Source: Gigaspora rosea
Lineage: Eukaryota > Glomeromycota > Glomeromycetes > Diversisporales > Gigasporaceae
Length of the DNA stretch: 64,000 nt
Reading direction: 5' to 3'
Assembly (NCBI GenBank): GCA_003550325.1
Contig: QKWP01000248.1
Coordinates: 62,001-126,000 of the forward strand
Under the pieces are notes generated by a model that saw only the letters and a program-made list of their open reading frames with translations, did no database searches and was not told the origin of the DNA. This document shows positions 1 to 11,046 of the stretch, piece after piece (within the stretch, counting starts at the first letter, position 1; each line of letters opens with the position of its first letter). A program made the position numbers and the translations under genes.

Positions 1-269
1 CTAAACGTAAATTGTAAAAGTGTAATAATAAAATATTAGTTAAATTATTTGAAAATTTCAGGATATATATAATTTTGTCTCCTGAACAATGTTATTTATA
101 GCATTTTTTCGATTTGCTTAGTATAATTTTAACTTTCATATGTAGAAAAGATAATCGATTATTAAAAAAAACAAATTTAAAAATTTTTACTTGTTAAAAA
201 ATAATAATTAATAACTTAAAAAAATATTTATAATAATAAAATAATTAATTCAAAATATTATAATAATAA
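1..269. other. AT-rich sequence without recognised feature
   Basis: Low-complexity A/T sequence with many short oligo-A and oligo-T runs. I see no open frame, terminal repeat or structured RNA in it. It may be interior sequence of the mariner-type element whose right end lies at 445, because that copy has no visible left end. Confidence 0.4.
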
Positions 270-445
270 TGTGATTATGTAGGGGTAGTTTTATATAGAT
301 GGTAAATAAAAAATTGTGATAGTGATTATAATGCAAATGTGCTTATATAGAGGTGAAAATTATAGTAAAAAGGTTGGTAAACTTACAAAAGTGATTATAT
401 TGGTTTTGTGACTATATAGAGGGTGACTATATGGAGGTTTGACTG
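270..445 (-). mobile_element. End of a mariner-type (TA target) element, family M, copy a
   Basis: The right end reads GACTG followed by TA. The sequence inside it repeats the motif of family M: short units of the form TATATAGAGGTGACTATATGGAGG, which in reverse complement match the left 190 bases of the copy at 43861. The interior stretch around 310-360, with its TGTGATAGTGATTATAATGC core, also matches that copy. The opposite end is not in view, so this is a truncated copy or one running off the window. Confidence 0.5.
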
Positions 446-472
446 TAATAGGATTTTTATTATAATCTTTTA

Positions 473-624
473 AGAGGAGTAACAAAAATCAGGTGATTTT
501 TTAGAGAGGGAGGAGGTAAAAAAAGTTGAAATTATATATAAGAACCTGACTATATATATAATAAGAAAGAGGGAGGGTGGCAGACCTCTGATAAAAAATA
601 ATCAGGTGATTAATGACATGGCCT
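473..624 (+). mobile_element. MITE family A (Harbinger-like), copy 1
   Basis: About 150 bp, near-identical in layout to four other copies in the window (9191, 16580, 28905, 29203). The ends are imperfect inverted repeats of GGGSAGTGWCAWWAATCA type, and the target is TTA/TAA, as in PIF/Harbinger elements. It has no coding capacity. This copy has a degraded first few bases and sits upstream of the hAT remnant. Confidence 0.7.
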
Positions 625-699
625 TTACCATTTTTATAAATAGATACTAGATTTTCTATTTTGCTTTAAAGTCACAAACTGATTTTATATATATATATT

Positions 700-1190
700 T
701 TAGCCAAAAAAAAAAATAAAAAATAAAAAGAAGACTTTCTCATATAGATAGTTCATCAGAACCTGTAAATAATAAAGATACTTTAGTAAATCCAAGTGCA
801 GATATAAATGAAAATGACTTGAATTGTGTGGTTATACCAGAAATTAGTTTGCGAAAAAAAACTTTATACTGATAATACTAGTAAATAAGTTGGTAATGAT
901 ATATTAGAATTAAGCTTAGAAAAAACAGTGCTTACTGGTTCCAATTATTTAGAACCATCAACTAACAAAAAATTTTAAGCAAAAAAATAAAAAAAAGGAA
1001 AAGCTATTGTCAGCTATAGTTTTATATTCTTAGCTATGAAGACAACCTCCTAACCCTTTTCGTAATTGTGTACTAAAAATAATACCAGAAACAAATAATG
1101 TATTTGATCTAATACCGGTATACTCAAAAACAAAAAATACTGATTATAATAATGATACACTAAATGTATTTGTTTGTTGGATCAAGTAAT
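700..1190 (+). pseudogene. Possible N-terminal fragments of a decayed protein gene
   Basis: Two short stretches read as plausible protein although broken by stops: about 731-870, giving a serine/asparagine-rich stretch with NPSADINENDLNC, and about 1095-1185, giving NNVFDLIPVYSKTKNTDYNN. They lie on the same strand as the hAT transposase remnant that begins near 4800. They could be its displaced N-terminal region or part of an unrelated gene; I cannot recognise a domain. Confidence 0.25.
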
Positions 1191-1435
1191 GCTATCACAA
1201 AAAAGAAGGCTAGTGGATCCTCAATTTGCAGTCCTGCTTAAAAATAGTTTGAAGAAGTTTATATTAATAATATTTGACATGGTGTATATAATAATGAAAT
1301 AGTAGATAGAGAGGCCTGTGGTACAAAAATAACGACTAGTGATTCAATGATAGCATTATAGAGATATTTAAATATTGAGCATAGTATACTAAAAATAGTA
1401 TACAACAAATAAGCTTTTTTTAGCTAATTTTGTTA

Positions 1436-1819
1436 TACTATATAAGTATAAAATAATGCTTGTGAGCATTATTTAGAATATCAAACCCTTCAAAATAGTT
1501 TAAATGTTTCAAATTAGTACTTATGAGTGTTTTGAATTAATGCACAATCTAATATGGTATATAATTATTGTTGAAAAAATAATATACAATTGATCTTCTA
1601 TAAGTGCATTCTTTATAAATGCGCTTTCTATACACTTTTTTCCTATAAGTGCTATAAGTGCATTTCACATAAGTGTGCATTCTGTAAGCATACTTTTCTA
1701 ATTTATGTATTTATGAAAATTGACTAATACTTATTTTGAAATAATGCACATGAGAGTATTCAAAATAATGCCAAGATCAATTAATGTACAAATAGGCTTT
1801 ATTTCATGCTTATATAGTA
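1436..1819. mobile_element. MITE family G (TA target), copy 1
   Basis: Inverted ends of about 21 bp of the form TACTATATAAGYATRAAATAA. If TA is the duplicated target, the element proper begins CTATATAAG. The same ends bound the copy at 7505-7814, and the interiors share short motifs such as TGCATTCTGTAAGCA in one or the other orientation. No coding capacity. Confidence 0.6.
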
Positions 1820-2420
1820 CAAATCTTTAACTAGTAGTATAAGTCGATTCAACTTAGTCAACTCTTAATAAAAATAGAATAAAAGAGAATTGATCTAATT
1901 TTAAATTTATTGTATTTATTGTTATTATAGAACTTTTAATCAAAAATATATATTTGGAATTCTGTGAATTCAGCATGACAGAAGTTCTAATATGTATAAG
2001 TATTACACAAGATTTTTATATATAAAAATTATATAAAAGATGAATATATCATATGGTTATATATCAAAGAAATCACCTATACTTTATAAAACTTTGCAAG
2101 ACTGTTTGTTAGATGTATTGCAAGTAAATTTTAGTAACCTATTACTAAGATCATTGAATTTGCAGAACTTTTATTAAAGGCAGTTTTTTTTATAGCAGAG
2201 AATAATATATAAATAAAATTATTATTATTTTTTTTTTAATATTTTTAGTAACGATTTAGAAAGATAAGGTTAGCAGTTTGTTATTTGTTCTTTAGCTATC
2301 TTTGTAAAGAAGATTTTTAAAGTTCATGGCTTTTATAAGGTATAATTCTTGTAATAAGCATTAATATATACATACTGTATTCTTTTTTAGTACTGATTAT
2401 GAAAAAATTATTATAGTAAG
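1820..2420. other. AT-rich intergenic sequence, nothing recognised
   Basis: About 600 bases with no open frame of note, no terminal repeats and no similarity that I can see to the other repeats in the window. Confidence 0.4.
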
Positions 2421-2434
2421 TATTACCGTATATG

Positions 2435-2731
2435 AGGACCCGGACATCCCTCATATAGGTCATAACTGGATTTTGGCCAATTTTGACCTAATTTGCTGAA
2501 AATAACAAAATCTATTTATTTAAATAACTTTTGATCTAGTGATCAGAATTGAATGAACTTTTTTTTGTTAGATGCGCCTCACTGAGAGCTTCATTTTAAA
2601 AAAAAGTTCATTCAAATTGAACCACTGGATGCCAAAATAATTGCCAAAAACTGATTTTTTGCTTTTCAAATTTTGGGGGTTTTTGCTGAAATGTGTAACG
2701 TATGACCTCTGTACTACATGTCCGGGGTCCT
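2435..2731 (+). mobile_element. MITE family B (MULE-like), copy 1
   Basis: About 297 bp with ends AGGACCCGGACAT and the inverse of AGGACCCCGGACAT. Copies at 19112-19417 and 28244-28534 are inverted relative to this one and share the whole interior. The flanks CCGTATATG and TCTTATATG fit a 9-bp duplication with mismatches, and it interrupts the outer TIR of the composite element. Confidence 0.75.
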
Positions 2732-2757
2732 CTTATATGTCTGAAAATAAGCTACTA

Positions 2758-3265
2758 CAGTGCGCGACATTTAAAGGCTTTAAAAGCTAATAACTTATGA
2801 TCTAAANCTGAAAATAACAAAATCTATTTATTTAAATAACTTATGATCTAAAAAAATATTTTAAAAAAGAAGCTACTATTTTATAGCTAAATCAATTTAT
2901 TACAACTTAAAGGCCTTATTTTTTAAAAAGTTATAATAAGTTTTCAAAATATAAAGCTTTAAAAATATAGTATTTTGATAAAAGCAAGGTCTTATTTTAA
3001 CATTTAAAAAAAAATAAAAATAAAAAAATATAACATTTTTATATGATACGTAAAAATTTAACCAAAAATGGGACAAGTTACATGTTTTGGCTTCTTGTTA
3101 TTGGCTAATTTTAAAATTATTTTAAAAATTATTTTTAAAATATTTTTTATTAATTAATTTTTGACCAATCAGAATACAAGAAATCAAAAAAATATTAAAT
3201 TTCAATATGAAATTTTTGAAAATGGGACAAATCACAAAAATGTAGTCTTTAAGTGTCTTGCACTG
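2758..3265. mobile_element. CAGTGC-ended inverted-repeat element
   Basis: The left end CAGTGCGCGACATTTAAAG is matched by an inverted right end CAGTGCAAGACACTTAAAG. The flanks are 16-bp near-direct repeats of TCTKAAAATAAGCTAC, offset slightly from the TIR. A lone N at 2807 is followed by sequence duplicated from the neighbouring MITE, so the interior may be an assembly join. Confidence 0.4.
2807..2807. other. Single N, probable assembly join
   Basis: The roughly 40 bases after this N repeat 2497-2540 almost exactly, and the final AACTTATGATCTAAA appears on both sides of it. That is the pattern expected when two contigs overlapping in a repeat are joined without collapsing the overlap. Confidence 0.55.
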
Positions 3266-3375
3266 TCTTAAAATAAGCTACCCCCCTGATTTTTTTTAAA
3301 AATCTTAAAAAATTCATTAGCAGTTGCTATATATAAAACTTTTTTTTACTAAGTAAATTTCAAAAGTTCAATTAA

Positions 3376-3743
3376 GGGTAGGGTGAACGTAAATCATTTT
3401 AATAGTAATCACATTGTGATCATATAAAATCAGATGATCAACCAATCACAATTGTAAACAACATAAATTCAACCAATCAGAATTAATCATTTTTGTATAA
3501 CTAAAGAAAATTTGAGCCAATTTAGAAAAACTTTACGGTATATAGAAGTATAATTTTTTCAAATACTATACTTATTAAAATTTTACTATTATAAAAAAAG
3601 TATTTTGTACTATATATTATAAAATTTTTGGCTAAATTAATAACAACTGTAAAAAGTTTTATTTGTAGTACATTTTTATTTTCTATATAAATCTCATTGT
3701 ACCACTAAAATCATATAATAAATAATCTATGTTTACCCAACCC
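3376..3743 (+). mobile_element. MITE family C (piggyBac-like, TTAA target), copy 1
   Basis: A 368-bp element flanked on both sides by TTAA. The inverted ends are GGGTAGGGTGAACGTAAATC and GGGTTGGGTAAACATAGATT. The copy at 15224-15586, in the opposite orientation, has the same target, ends GGGTAGAGTACAA, and subterminal CATTTTAATAGTRATYA. Non-coding. Confidence 0.75.
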
Positions 3744-3800
3744 TTAAGTAAACTTGTTCAGCACATTAAAATATACTTATATTAAAAATTTAGTGACATT

Positions 3801-3871
3801 TGGGGTGGAGTCAATAGAAATGAGACAAATTTATTAGATAGATTTGTCACATTTCTATTGACTTCACCCTA
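3801..3871. repeat. Long hairpin, about 30-bp arms
   Basis: The left arm (3801-3830), rich in GGTGGAGTCAATAGAAATG, is mirrored by 3842-3871 with few mismatches around an 11-base loop. It could be the core of a small inverted-repeat element or a transcribed hairpin. It has no terminator-like context. Confidence 0.6.
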
Positions 3872-4004
3872 TTTGTCCAACTTTTTTTAGTATGTTTTTC
3901 AATTTTTTCAAAAAACTCAATATTTCGAAAATAAGCTATTTTACAATTTTTCATGTAATTTTTTAGCCAAAAAAAGTAGCTTAATTTCAGACATATACAG
4001 TAAC

Positions 4005-4799
4005 AATATAGCAATATAGCATTTTCTGTTTTTTATTTTATATTCTTCATATTTAAAATCTCTTATTTTAAAATATTTAGATTCTTTATAAGTTGTAGAA
4101 ATAGTATAATTTATAGTTTATTGTAGTTTACCAAGTTATACTATAGGGTTTGTAGATGTATATGCATAAACGTACTTATAACTATAACTAATAAAATAAG
4201 TATAATACATATTGTATTAACTAATAACAATTGTAAAAATAGAATAAAAAAGATTACTTTACTATTTATCATTATATATATAATTATAATAAAATTTGCA
4301 ATGAAACAAAAAAATTTACTCTTGGATATTTCAAGTTAAATATTAACAGAATTAATTTCTTAATCGAATTTAGACCTATATTATGTATGTATGTATGACC
4401 AAAATTTAAATATTATATATATAAATTACTATATCACTTATTACTAGTTACAGTATTAATAAACATTAACTAATTATATTTGATAATAATCATCTGACAT
4501 AACAGACAATAAAAAGAAACTTCTGTCATGCTTGTGAATTCAAAATTAAATTAAGTGAATTTTAGGTCTTAAAACAAGCATTAATAAAATTTATTATAAT
4601 ACTTCATATCTTGAATTATTTTCTTGATTAATTTGATTAATCATTCTTAGATCAATATTTATATTTTATTATTTAGTCAACTAAGCTAGTTAAACTGATT
4701 TTTATAATATTGACTTAGTTTAGACCTCGACTATTAACACTACTTTACCTTTTTTTTTTTATAAGCTAAACAAAAAACAAACAACAATAACAAAAGCAT
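4005..4799. other. AT-rich sequence, nothing recognised
   Basis: No sustained open frame on either strand and no terminal repeats. It precedes the hAT transposase remnant and may include its eroded 5' part. Confidence 0.35.
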
Positions 4800-5523
4800 T
4801 TGAAATTTTTTTGTCAAAGCTGCATAATACAACTGAACAGGCTATTTGTAACAAGGCCATTACTAAAGTTATTGTTGCACAAAATCTTTTGCTTTTATTT
4901 ACAAAAGAAAAAATGTTTAAATGGTTTACAAAAATTGTAGATTCATGATGGATTGTACCAAACAAAGGAAAATTAAAAATCTTATTATTAAGAAATCTAA
5001 TCAAATTAGCTCTTGCCTGTAACATAATTTGCTCCAAGCTGCAACTGTATCATTAACCACAGATTTGTGGATAGCATATTCATGTAAAGGTTACTTGAAT
5101 ATTACAGCAATATAAATTAATAAAAACTTTGAGTTAAATAATACTATTTTAGCAGTTACTTTTCTTCAATATCCTTATATAGCTGATACTATTGCAAAAT
5201 GTATTGAGTATGTTTTTGAGCATTGAAATTTGAAAAATCAAAGTTTTCTCGATTACATCTAATAGCGGAACAAATATGAAGTCAGTATGTAATAAACTTG
5301 GTGTAAAATGGGTTCTATGTTCTGCTTATATATTGAATTTGATTGTACAAAAGGGGCTCTTGCCTGTTAAGAAACTAATTACCTGGATAAACTATCTGAT
5401 TACATTTTTTACTGCATCTAAACAAAGTGAACGTCTCAAGGCAGTGCAAATATTAATTCAAAAGTAACAAAAATCAAACCAAGAAAAGATAATTAAAAGT
5501 AAATTTGGTATAAGTGGTCTAAT

Positions 5524-5539
5524 ATTAAATATTATAAGT
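5524..5539. repeat. Target-site duplication, left copy
   Basis: ATTAAATATTATAAGT, repeated perfectly at 7464-7479, flanks the truncated LINE and proves that it inserted into the hAT gene by target-primed integration. Confidence 0.9.
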
Positions 5540-7463
5540 TTAAATGCGAAGGATGTGAATTGGACCAGGAAGGGAAGGAAAAGTCATGCGAAAAATGGAG
5601 TAGTAAAAACGAATTTCAAGGTTCAATAACAAGATATATAAAGAAGCAAGAGAAGCAGACCCTCGAATTAGACCAAGAAATGTTTAGTATAACTCGAGTA
5701 GGAAAAAAGATAAGGCTATCAGAGAACGAAAGGCAAATAGAGAGAGTACTTTGCCAAGACCTTGACATAGAAATTATTCGAAATCAACCTTTAAGCTTGT
5801 TCTTGCAGGAGGACTTTATTGTAAGAAATAAAAAAAATTATAGAAGATCGCAAGAGGAGTTGATTTTTTATACCGATGGGTCTCTGCGGAAAAGTAAAAA
5901 AGGGAATACGGCCAAACAAAATAATATGGGTATAGGCTGGGTTCAGGTGGACGAGAAGGAAGGAAATATTATAGATGAAGGATGTATAGGTGCACGAAAC
6001 TGGCCTTCGTCATCAAAACCTGAACTTTTGGCAGTATGGTGTACTCTTCTTTGTACACCGCAAAAGAAGAAAGTAAAAATATACACAGATAGTATAGTAG
6101 TCGTTGAAAGTTTGAGGAATAGAAAAGAGTTTGCAAGGAACAAACAATGGCTAAAGGAAAAGAATTATAATTTAAAAAGGAGTATCAAGAGTATTATAGA
6201 GATAAAGCAATTACACATAGAGGTGGTTAAAATAAAAGGGCATAGTAATAATAGGTAGAACGACAGAGCGGATAGTTTAGCAAAAGAGGGTTCAAAATTA
6301 GATAACTTAGATAAAATAATAGTAGAGTCGCCTCAAGATATAAGTGTCGCACTTTGCTGGAATGAAACAATAATCGAAGATCCAACAAGGCAATTCGTTA
6401 AGGATGTCTTGAACTTGAAAACGGGAATAGAATAGAGTTTCACATCGGCTATACAAAAGTTAGAACCGGAACATAATGGCAGAATACACAATTGGACGCT
6501 GTTGTGGGAAAAGCTTAGAAGTCAAAGCGGAAGCCACTGTACAAGCATGGGAAAGAACAAAAAACTTAGTACGCTGATTAAATGCTTAAATGAAAAATTA
6601 CCGATCTTACAAAACTTAACACAAAGAAGACTGGATGTATACAAAAGTCCGTGGTGTATAGCTTGTAAAGAAGAGAAGATGGAAAACCAAGACCATCTGG
6701 CAATATGCAAAGTATATGAGGAAAGTTGGATTGAGATTGAAGATATGTCGATGGATATGGCATGGTCAAGTCTCCCAAATGACGCCCAAATGAATACAAA
6801 TAAACGGCAGTTAAAAGAAATTTTTTGGGGAACGCGATGAGAAAAGAAGCTAGAAACAAGATCCAACATAATGAAGGGCTTGGTACAAGAAAAAGCAGTA
6901 GAAGTTTTAAGAAAGGTAATCGGCCCATTAAGAATAGTTAAAAATTTCTTAATGGTATTAGTTAATATGGCTTGAAATGGCTTCTATGAAAACATATGGA
7001 AAAAACGATGTGAGGTAGTAATCCAATGGGAAAAAGAATCTGGCATTAGTACGCGAATTAAGAGAAGAAAAAGGCTAGTTCGGTTAAGTTTAAATTCTAG
7101 CAAAAAAGATACTATCCTAAGAGGTGATTCAGTCCGTATAAAAAAGAGCCAACTGCAAAATGATAGGTGTAAGAGGAAAAATAAGGAAAAAGAGGAGGAT
7201 AGCTTAGAAATTAAAAGGGCATGGTTGAGCTCAATAGAAAATTTAATAGAAAATAGATCAAAGCCATTTTCTTATGGCATTTTAGGCTAGCTTGGTATAG
7301 CCCCCAGGTTCGGGTATTGCTCCCCAACCAGTGCGGCAGACCACTTCTGGGCACTTATTGAAGTAGCCGGAGGATGTCGAACCACATATTTAAGTCAAAA
7401 TGTATTATAGTTACAAGAATTTTAATAAAGGTTATCAGCAAGGCTGCCAAAGAGAAAAAAAAA
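5540..7463 (+). mobile_element. 5'-truncated LINE retaining RNase H and zinc-knuckle region
   Basis: A non-LTR retrotransposon fragment of 1.9 kb bounded by a perfect 16-bp TSD and ending in a poly(A) of nine bases. It keeps only the C-terminal part of the polyprotein and a 3' UTR of about 450 bases, which includes a CCCCCAGGTTCGGG segment and a GCCAAAGAGAAAA tail. The 5' truncation is usual for LINE copies. Base composition is richer in G and coding-like codons than the surrounding hAT gene. Its C-terminal layout matches the larger LINE at 20022-27736, but the 3' UTR differs, so it belongs to another subfamily. Confidence 0.88.
5560..6840 (+). pseudogene. LINE ORF2 C-terminal part: RNase H domain and C-C-H-C knuckle
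   Basis: RNase H removes the RNA strand during element replication. The first frame (5560-6258) holds the four acidic/histidine landmarks: FYTDGSL (about residues 104-110), SSSKPELLAV (about 151-160, catalytic E), VKIYTDSIVVVESL (about 172-185) and KGHSNN (about 227-232). The last runs into a stop, after which NDRADSLAKEG continues in the same frame, so the final catalytic D lies behind a premature TAG. A second block from 6502 carries CIACKEEKMENQDHLAIC (C-x2-C-x9-H-x3-C), the knuckle shared by all three LINEs here. Another internal stop lies near 6435. Non-functional as it stands. Confidence 0.85.
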
Positions 7464-7479
7464 ATTAAATATTATAAGT
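7464..7479. repeat. Target-site duplication, right copy
   Basis: Perfect 16-base match to 5524-5539, immediately after the LINE poly(A). Confidence 0.9.
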
Positions 7480-7504
7480 GATGAAATTTGAAATTTTTTA
7501 TACA

Positions 7505-7814
7505 TACTGTATAAGCACAAAATAAATCTCATCTGCATATGAACTAGACATTATTTGGATATTTCTATGTACCTTATTTCAAAATAGGCAACAGTCAATT
7601 TTCTATAAGTGCATGTAATTAAGAAAAGTGTGCTTACAGAATGCGTACTTTTGGAATATAATCTATATATAACATTAGTCATATTAGATAGAGAAAGAAT
7701 GTGAAGTGCATTAATAACACTTAAAGATTATATACTGTGTATTAATCCAGAACACCCATAGGTACTTCAATTTTCAAAAAACACTTAGGGTTATTATTTC
7801 ATGCTTATATAGTA
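7505..7814. mobile_element. MITE family G (TA target), copy 2
   Basis: Ends TACTGTATAAGCACAAAATAA and the inverse of TACTATATAAGCATGAAATAA. It lies inside the hAT gene between its IISDE-type residues and the TRWNS segment, just after the LINE TSD. Non-coding, about 310 bp. Confidence 0.6.
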
Positions 7815-8491
7815 AAGTTCTTTTTTAAAAAATAATTATTTTTTGTAGCAAAGATTCGAGACATAATATACATAATATCTGCTATAGTAAAAATTGCTTT
7901 TTTTTATTTTGATATTCAATTAAATTTTAGATATTAATTAATATAGACTACTTGTATTATAATGTATTGTAATTCTATATTAATAATAAAATTAATTTAT
8001 ATGCAAAATGAAGAAAGCATCTTTTTGTAAGCACAAAGTGATATTGTAACCAGGTGGAACTCCATCTACAATGCATGGGTTTAAATTCTTAAGCTCAAAC
8101 CTATATTGAAATACTTGCAAATTTACTTACTGTTTAGTCAGAAAAAAATGCAATCAAAGATAGAAAACAGCTAAAATCAATTATAATTACAGATGATGAG
8201 TAAACTACAGTTGCTAGTATTATTAAAATTCTAAAACCATTTAATGATATAACAAATTATATTTTAAATTCATATTCAACAATGAGTATTATTTATCCAA
8301 CTATAAGTATTCTTTATAATGCTTTACAAAGAGACTATATAGATGAAGATATTGATATTTGTAATACAAATAAAATAGACCTTGATACAATAGATGATAT
8401 TAGCATGTTTGATCTTAAGAAGGTATTACTGTAGATAACAATGAACAAATAAGATTACTAGCTGCAACTACTAATTTGGTTGAATGCATTA

Positions 8492-8727
8492 GGCCAAACC
8501 AATTTAATTTTCTGTTTAACATAATCCCCCCCTATTTTTTAAAATTTTAGATGAAAAATAAACATCAAATTAGCCAATCAGATTGCAGTATTTGCTTTTT
8601 ATAAATTTAAATTTTTTGTAGCCAATAGAATTACCGTATTTTTATTAATTTGTGTATTTTTTATACCCTTCCCCCTTTTACGAGCTATTTTATTTTATGT
8701 TAAACAGAAAATTAAATTGGAGTGGCC
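8492..8727. mobile_element. MITE family D (Harbinger-like, TTA target)
   Basis: 236 bp between two TTA trinucleotides (8489-8491 and 8728-8730). The inverted ends begin GGCCA and run about 33 bases with the shared segment AATTTAATTTTCTGTTTAAC. It splits the hAT transposase reading at about NLVECI. Only one copy is seen in the window. Confidence 0.75.
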
Positions 8728-8967
8728 TTAATAACATAATGTTTGAATTATTTGCAAAATATTATCAGATAAATTTTAGTGTATTTATTGACAAGCATCC
8801 TTGGGATGTACAGTGATAGCAAAAACATAGTTAATGTTTATCTTAAAATTTTTGAATTTTAAATAATGTTGCAGAGTATTTTTTTAAAAATAAATAATGA
8901 AAAATGGCTCTGTATCCAAAAACAATATAATTTTCTATTTAAATTTCAAAAAATTTATACCCAGGCA

Positions 8968-9045
8968 AATATTTATTATTTATTTATTTATTTATTTAAT
9001 TTATTTATTTATTATTTATTTATTTATTTATTTTATTTGGTTAAA
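8968..9045. repeat. TTTA/TTTAT microsatellite
   Basis: A run of TTTA repeats with occasional slips. The open frame across it is made of Tyr, Leu, Phe and Ile and has no coding meaning. Confidence 0.9.
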
Positions 9046-9190
9046 TAAATAATAATTAGTTTGAAGATAATAAAACATTATTTATCACAATGGCAATTGA
9101 TCCAAGATGCAAAAACTTTGAATATGAAGGTGCCATATTAAAGTGTCAAGATTATCTTAGATTAAAATATAATCAAATTAAAAGTGATAA

Positions 9191-9341
9191 GGACAGTGTC
9201 ATTAATCACCTGATTATTTTTTATCAGAGGCCTACCTCCCTCCCTCTTCCTTAATATATATATAGTTAGGTTCTTATATATAATTTCAACTTTTTTTACT
9301 CACTCCTCCTCTAAAAAATCACCTGATTTTTGTCACTCTCC
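9191..9341 (-). mobile_element. MITE family A (Harbinger-like), copy 2
   Basis: 151 bp flanked by TAA on both sides, inverted relative to copy 1. It interrupts the hAT transposase between NQIKSDKDSVI and DLGSSSNKATLDLF, so it is younger than that gene. Confidence 0.85.
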
Positions 9342-9894
9342 TAAAGATCTTGGATCATCATCAAATAAAGCGACACTTGATTTATTTAGATTGTTCATTT
9401 CAATAGTTTTTATAGCAGTTCAACAAAATACAATACACAAAAATGAAGATGATCAATATTTCATAATGGAAATAATTGAACCTTTAGACAATTCCTTATA
9501 GTAGTAGGCATATTATAAAAATTTACTTCCAAAAATAGCAAGTATTGCACAAAAATTTCTTGCAATTCCATCAACTTTGGTTTTTTTGTAAATATCTTTT
9601 TTTTCAATGTAGAAATATAATAATTAAAAAAAGAACTCAATTGTTACTACAAATATTTAGTAAATTAGTTTTTTGCTATACAAACCAAAAATGATATGAT
9701 ACAATATTTCTAAATATTAACTAAAGAATGGATTACTAATGGGCTGTATAGTTTTGAGAGACTACAAAATGTAAAAATTTTATAATAAATACTAAATACA
9801 GCAAACTCTACAAAAAATATATTCTTTGTTAATTATATCTTTCTCTTTGGTGTTTTTTAATTGCTTCAGACTCTTACTAGTTTTTTTTATAAAA

Positions 9895-10205
9895 TAGATC
9901 TTTAAAATTTTTAACAATTTATTTTTAAATTATTAAAATTCTTAATGATCTAAAATAGTCATTAAGATTCTTAACGATTTATTTTAGATTATTAAGAACC
10001 TTAATGATTTAAAAATAGATTATTAAGAATCTTAACAATTTATCTTAGATTATTAAGAATCTTAATGATTTAAAAATAGATTGTTAAGAATCTTAATGAT
10101 CTAAAATAGATCATTAAGATTCTTAACGATTTATTTTAAAATTAAGATTCTTAATGATCTAAAATAGATTGTTAAGATTTTTAACAATTTATTTTAGATT
10201 TTAAG
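9895..10205. repeat. Tandem palindromic satellite, TTAAGAATCTTAATGATTT type
   Basis: About 310 bases built from short units of the kind TTAAGAWTCTTAAYGATYT, each nearly self-complementary and alternating with TTTAGATTA. The whole stretch can fold in many registers. No terminal repeats were found around it. Confidence 0.8.
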
Positions 10206-10550
10206 AAAGACCATTCCAAATTAGAAAATATTTACCCAAGTCACCTGATCATCACTTTTGTCATATGAAAAATATTACATGTTGATTAGCCAATAAAAAT
10301 TGTAAATTTTTATAAAATAAAGAAAACTGAAATTAAAAGAAATTTAACTAAAATTTATCATTAAAGCTTAAAATACATGCTACCCAATATTATTAGTAGA
10401 TAAGTAAGTATAAATTAAATCAAAATTATTAGTTTTTTAATAATAATTATTTACAAAACCCCACTAATCTTTTTATATTATTTTTTATATCTAATTTTTA
10501 TGTCTATTTTAATTCAATGTCTAATTAAATTTCTAACATCTTATACTATA
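10206..10550. other. AT-rich spacer, nothing recognised
   Basis: No coding frame and no repeat I can match elsewhere. It contains CAAGTCACCTGATCATCACTTTTGTCATATG, which recalls the CACCTGAT motif of MITE A but is not a copy of it. Confidence 0.35.
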
Positions 10551-11030
10551 TTAGCAAAATAAATATATGAAATCTTTCAAAAGAAATTGCATGCTGAAAT
10601 CTTTCAAAAGAATTGTAATTGATGCGAAATCTTTTGAAAAAACTGCAATCTTTAGAAAGATTTCAGTATGTATTTCTTTCAAAATATTTTGAAATATATT
10701 GCAAAAATATTGCAAAATGTTGCAAAATATATTGCAAAATATTGTGAAATAGGCCAAATAAAACAATACAAACCTCTATCTAATTATTTCATTTCAGGGG
10801 TCGCAGGAGGTAATATTTTGCAAATTATTGTATAAATCTGCAGTTTTTTAAAATATTTCGCAATATTTCGCATATTTTTAAAATTTTTTTAAAATTTTCA
10901 CATTATCAAATTTTATATTTTTATTTATTATTTATTTATTTATTTATTGTTATATATTATATATATTACATTTTAAATATTTTTAATCAATATTATATAT
11001 TTTATTATATATTATATTTTAATTATTATA

Positions 11031-11046
11031 CATTCTTTACAGTATT
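11031..11046. repeat. Target-site duplication, left copy
   Basis: CATTCTTTACAGTATT, repeated perfectly at 11808-11823, flanks retroposon copy 1. Confidence 0.88.

Larger units (their letters stand above)
2421..4004. mobile_element. Composite TIR element hosting three smaller elements
   Basis: The outer ends are inverted repeats: TTACCGTATATG interrupted by a MITE and resuming as TCTGAAAATAAGCTACT on the left, and on the right the reverse complement, GTTACTGTATATGTCTGAAA followed by TTAAGCTACT. Inside are a MULE-like MITE (2435-2731), a CAGTGC-ended repeat (2758-3265) and a piggyBac-like MITE (3376-3743). No protein is recognisable. It is best read as an old non-autonomous element that served as a landing pad. 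Confidence 0.5.
4800..9690 (+). pseudogene. Decayed hAT-superfamily transposase gene, interrupted by four insertions
   Basis: hAT transposases cut and paste DNA through an RNase H-like fold and dimerise by their C-terminus. Fragments appear in the expected order. About 4845-5040 reads KVIVAQNLLLLFTKEKMFKWF and, after a stop, WIVPNKGKLKI. Then come ATVSLTTDLWIAYSCKGYLNI (5041-5110), with the usual TDLW catalytic context, and LGVKWVLCSAYILNLIVQKGL (about 5293-5355). DIVTRWNSIYNAW follows at 8040-8080, ILKPFNDITNYILNSYSTMS near 8230, and ALDPRFK-like MAIDPRCKNFEYEG near 9090. The dimerisation segment AYYKNLLPKIASIAQKFLAIPST (about 9505-9580) and KKRTQLLLQIF after it complete the order. Stops and frame changes are frequent, so it is dead. 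It is split by a LINE (5540-7463) and by MITEs at 7505, 8492 and 9191. Terminal repeats were not found. Confidence 0.8.

Noticed and set aside
8866-9048. 60-codon plus-strand frame ending in YLFIYLF repeats
   Set aside because: It is a translation of the TTTA microsatellite.
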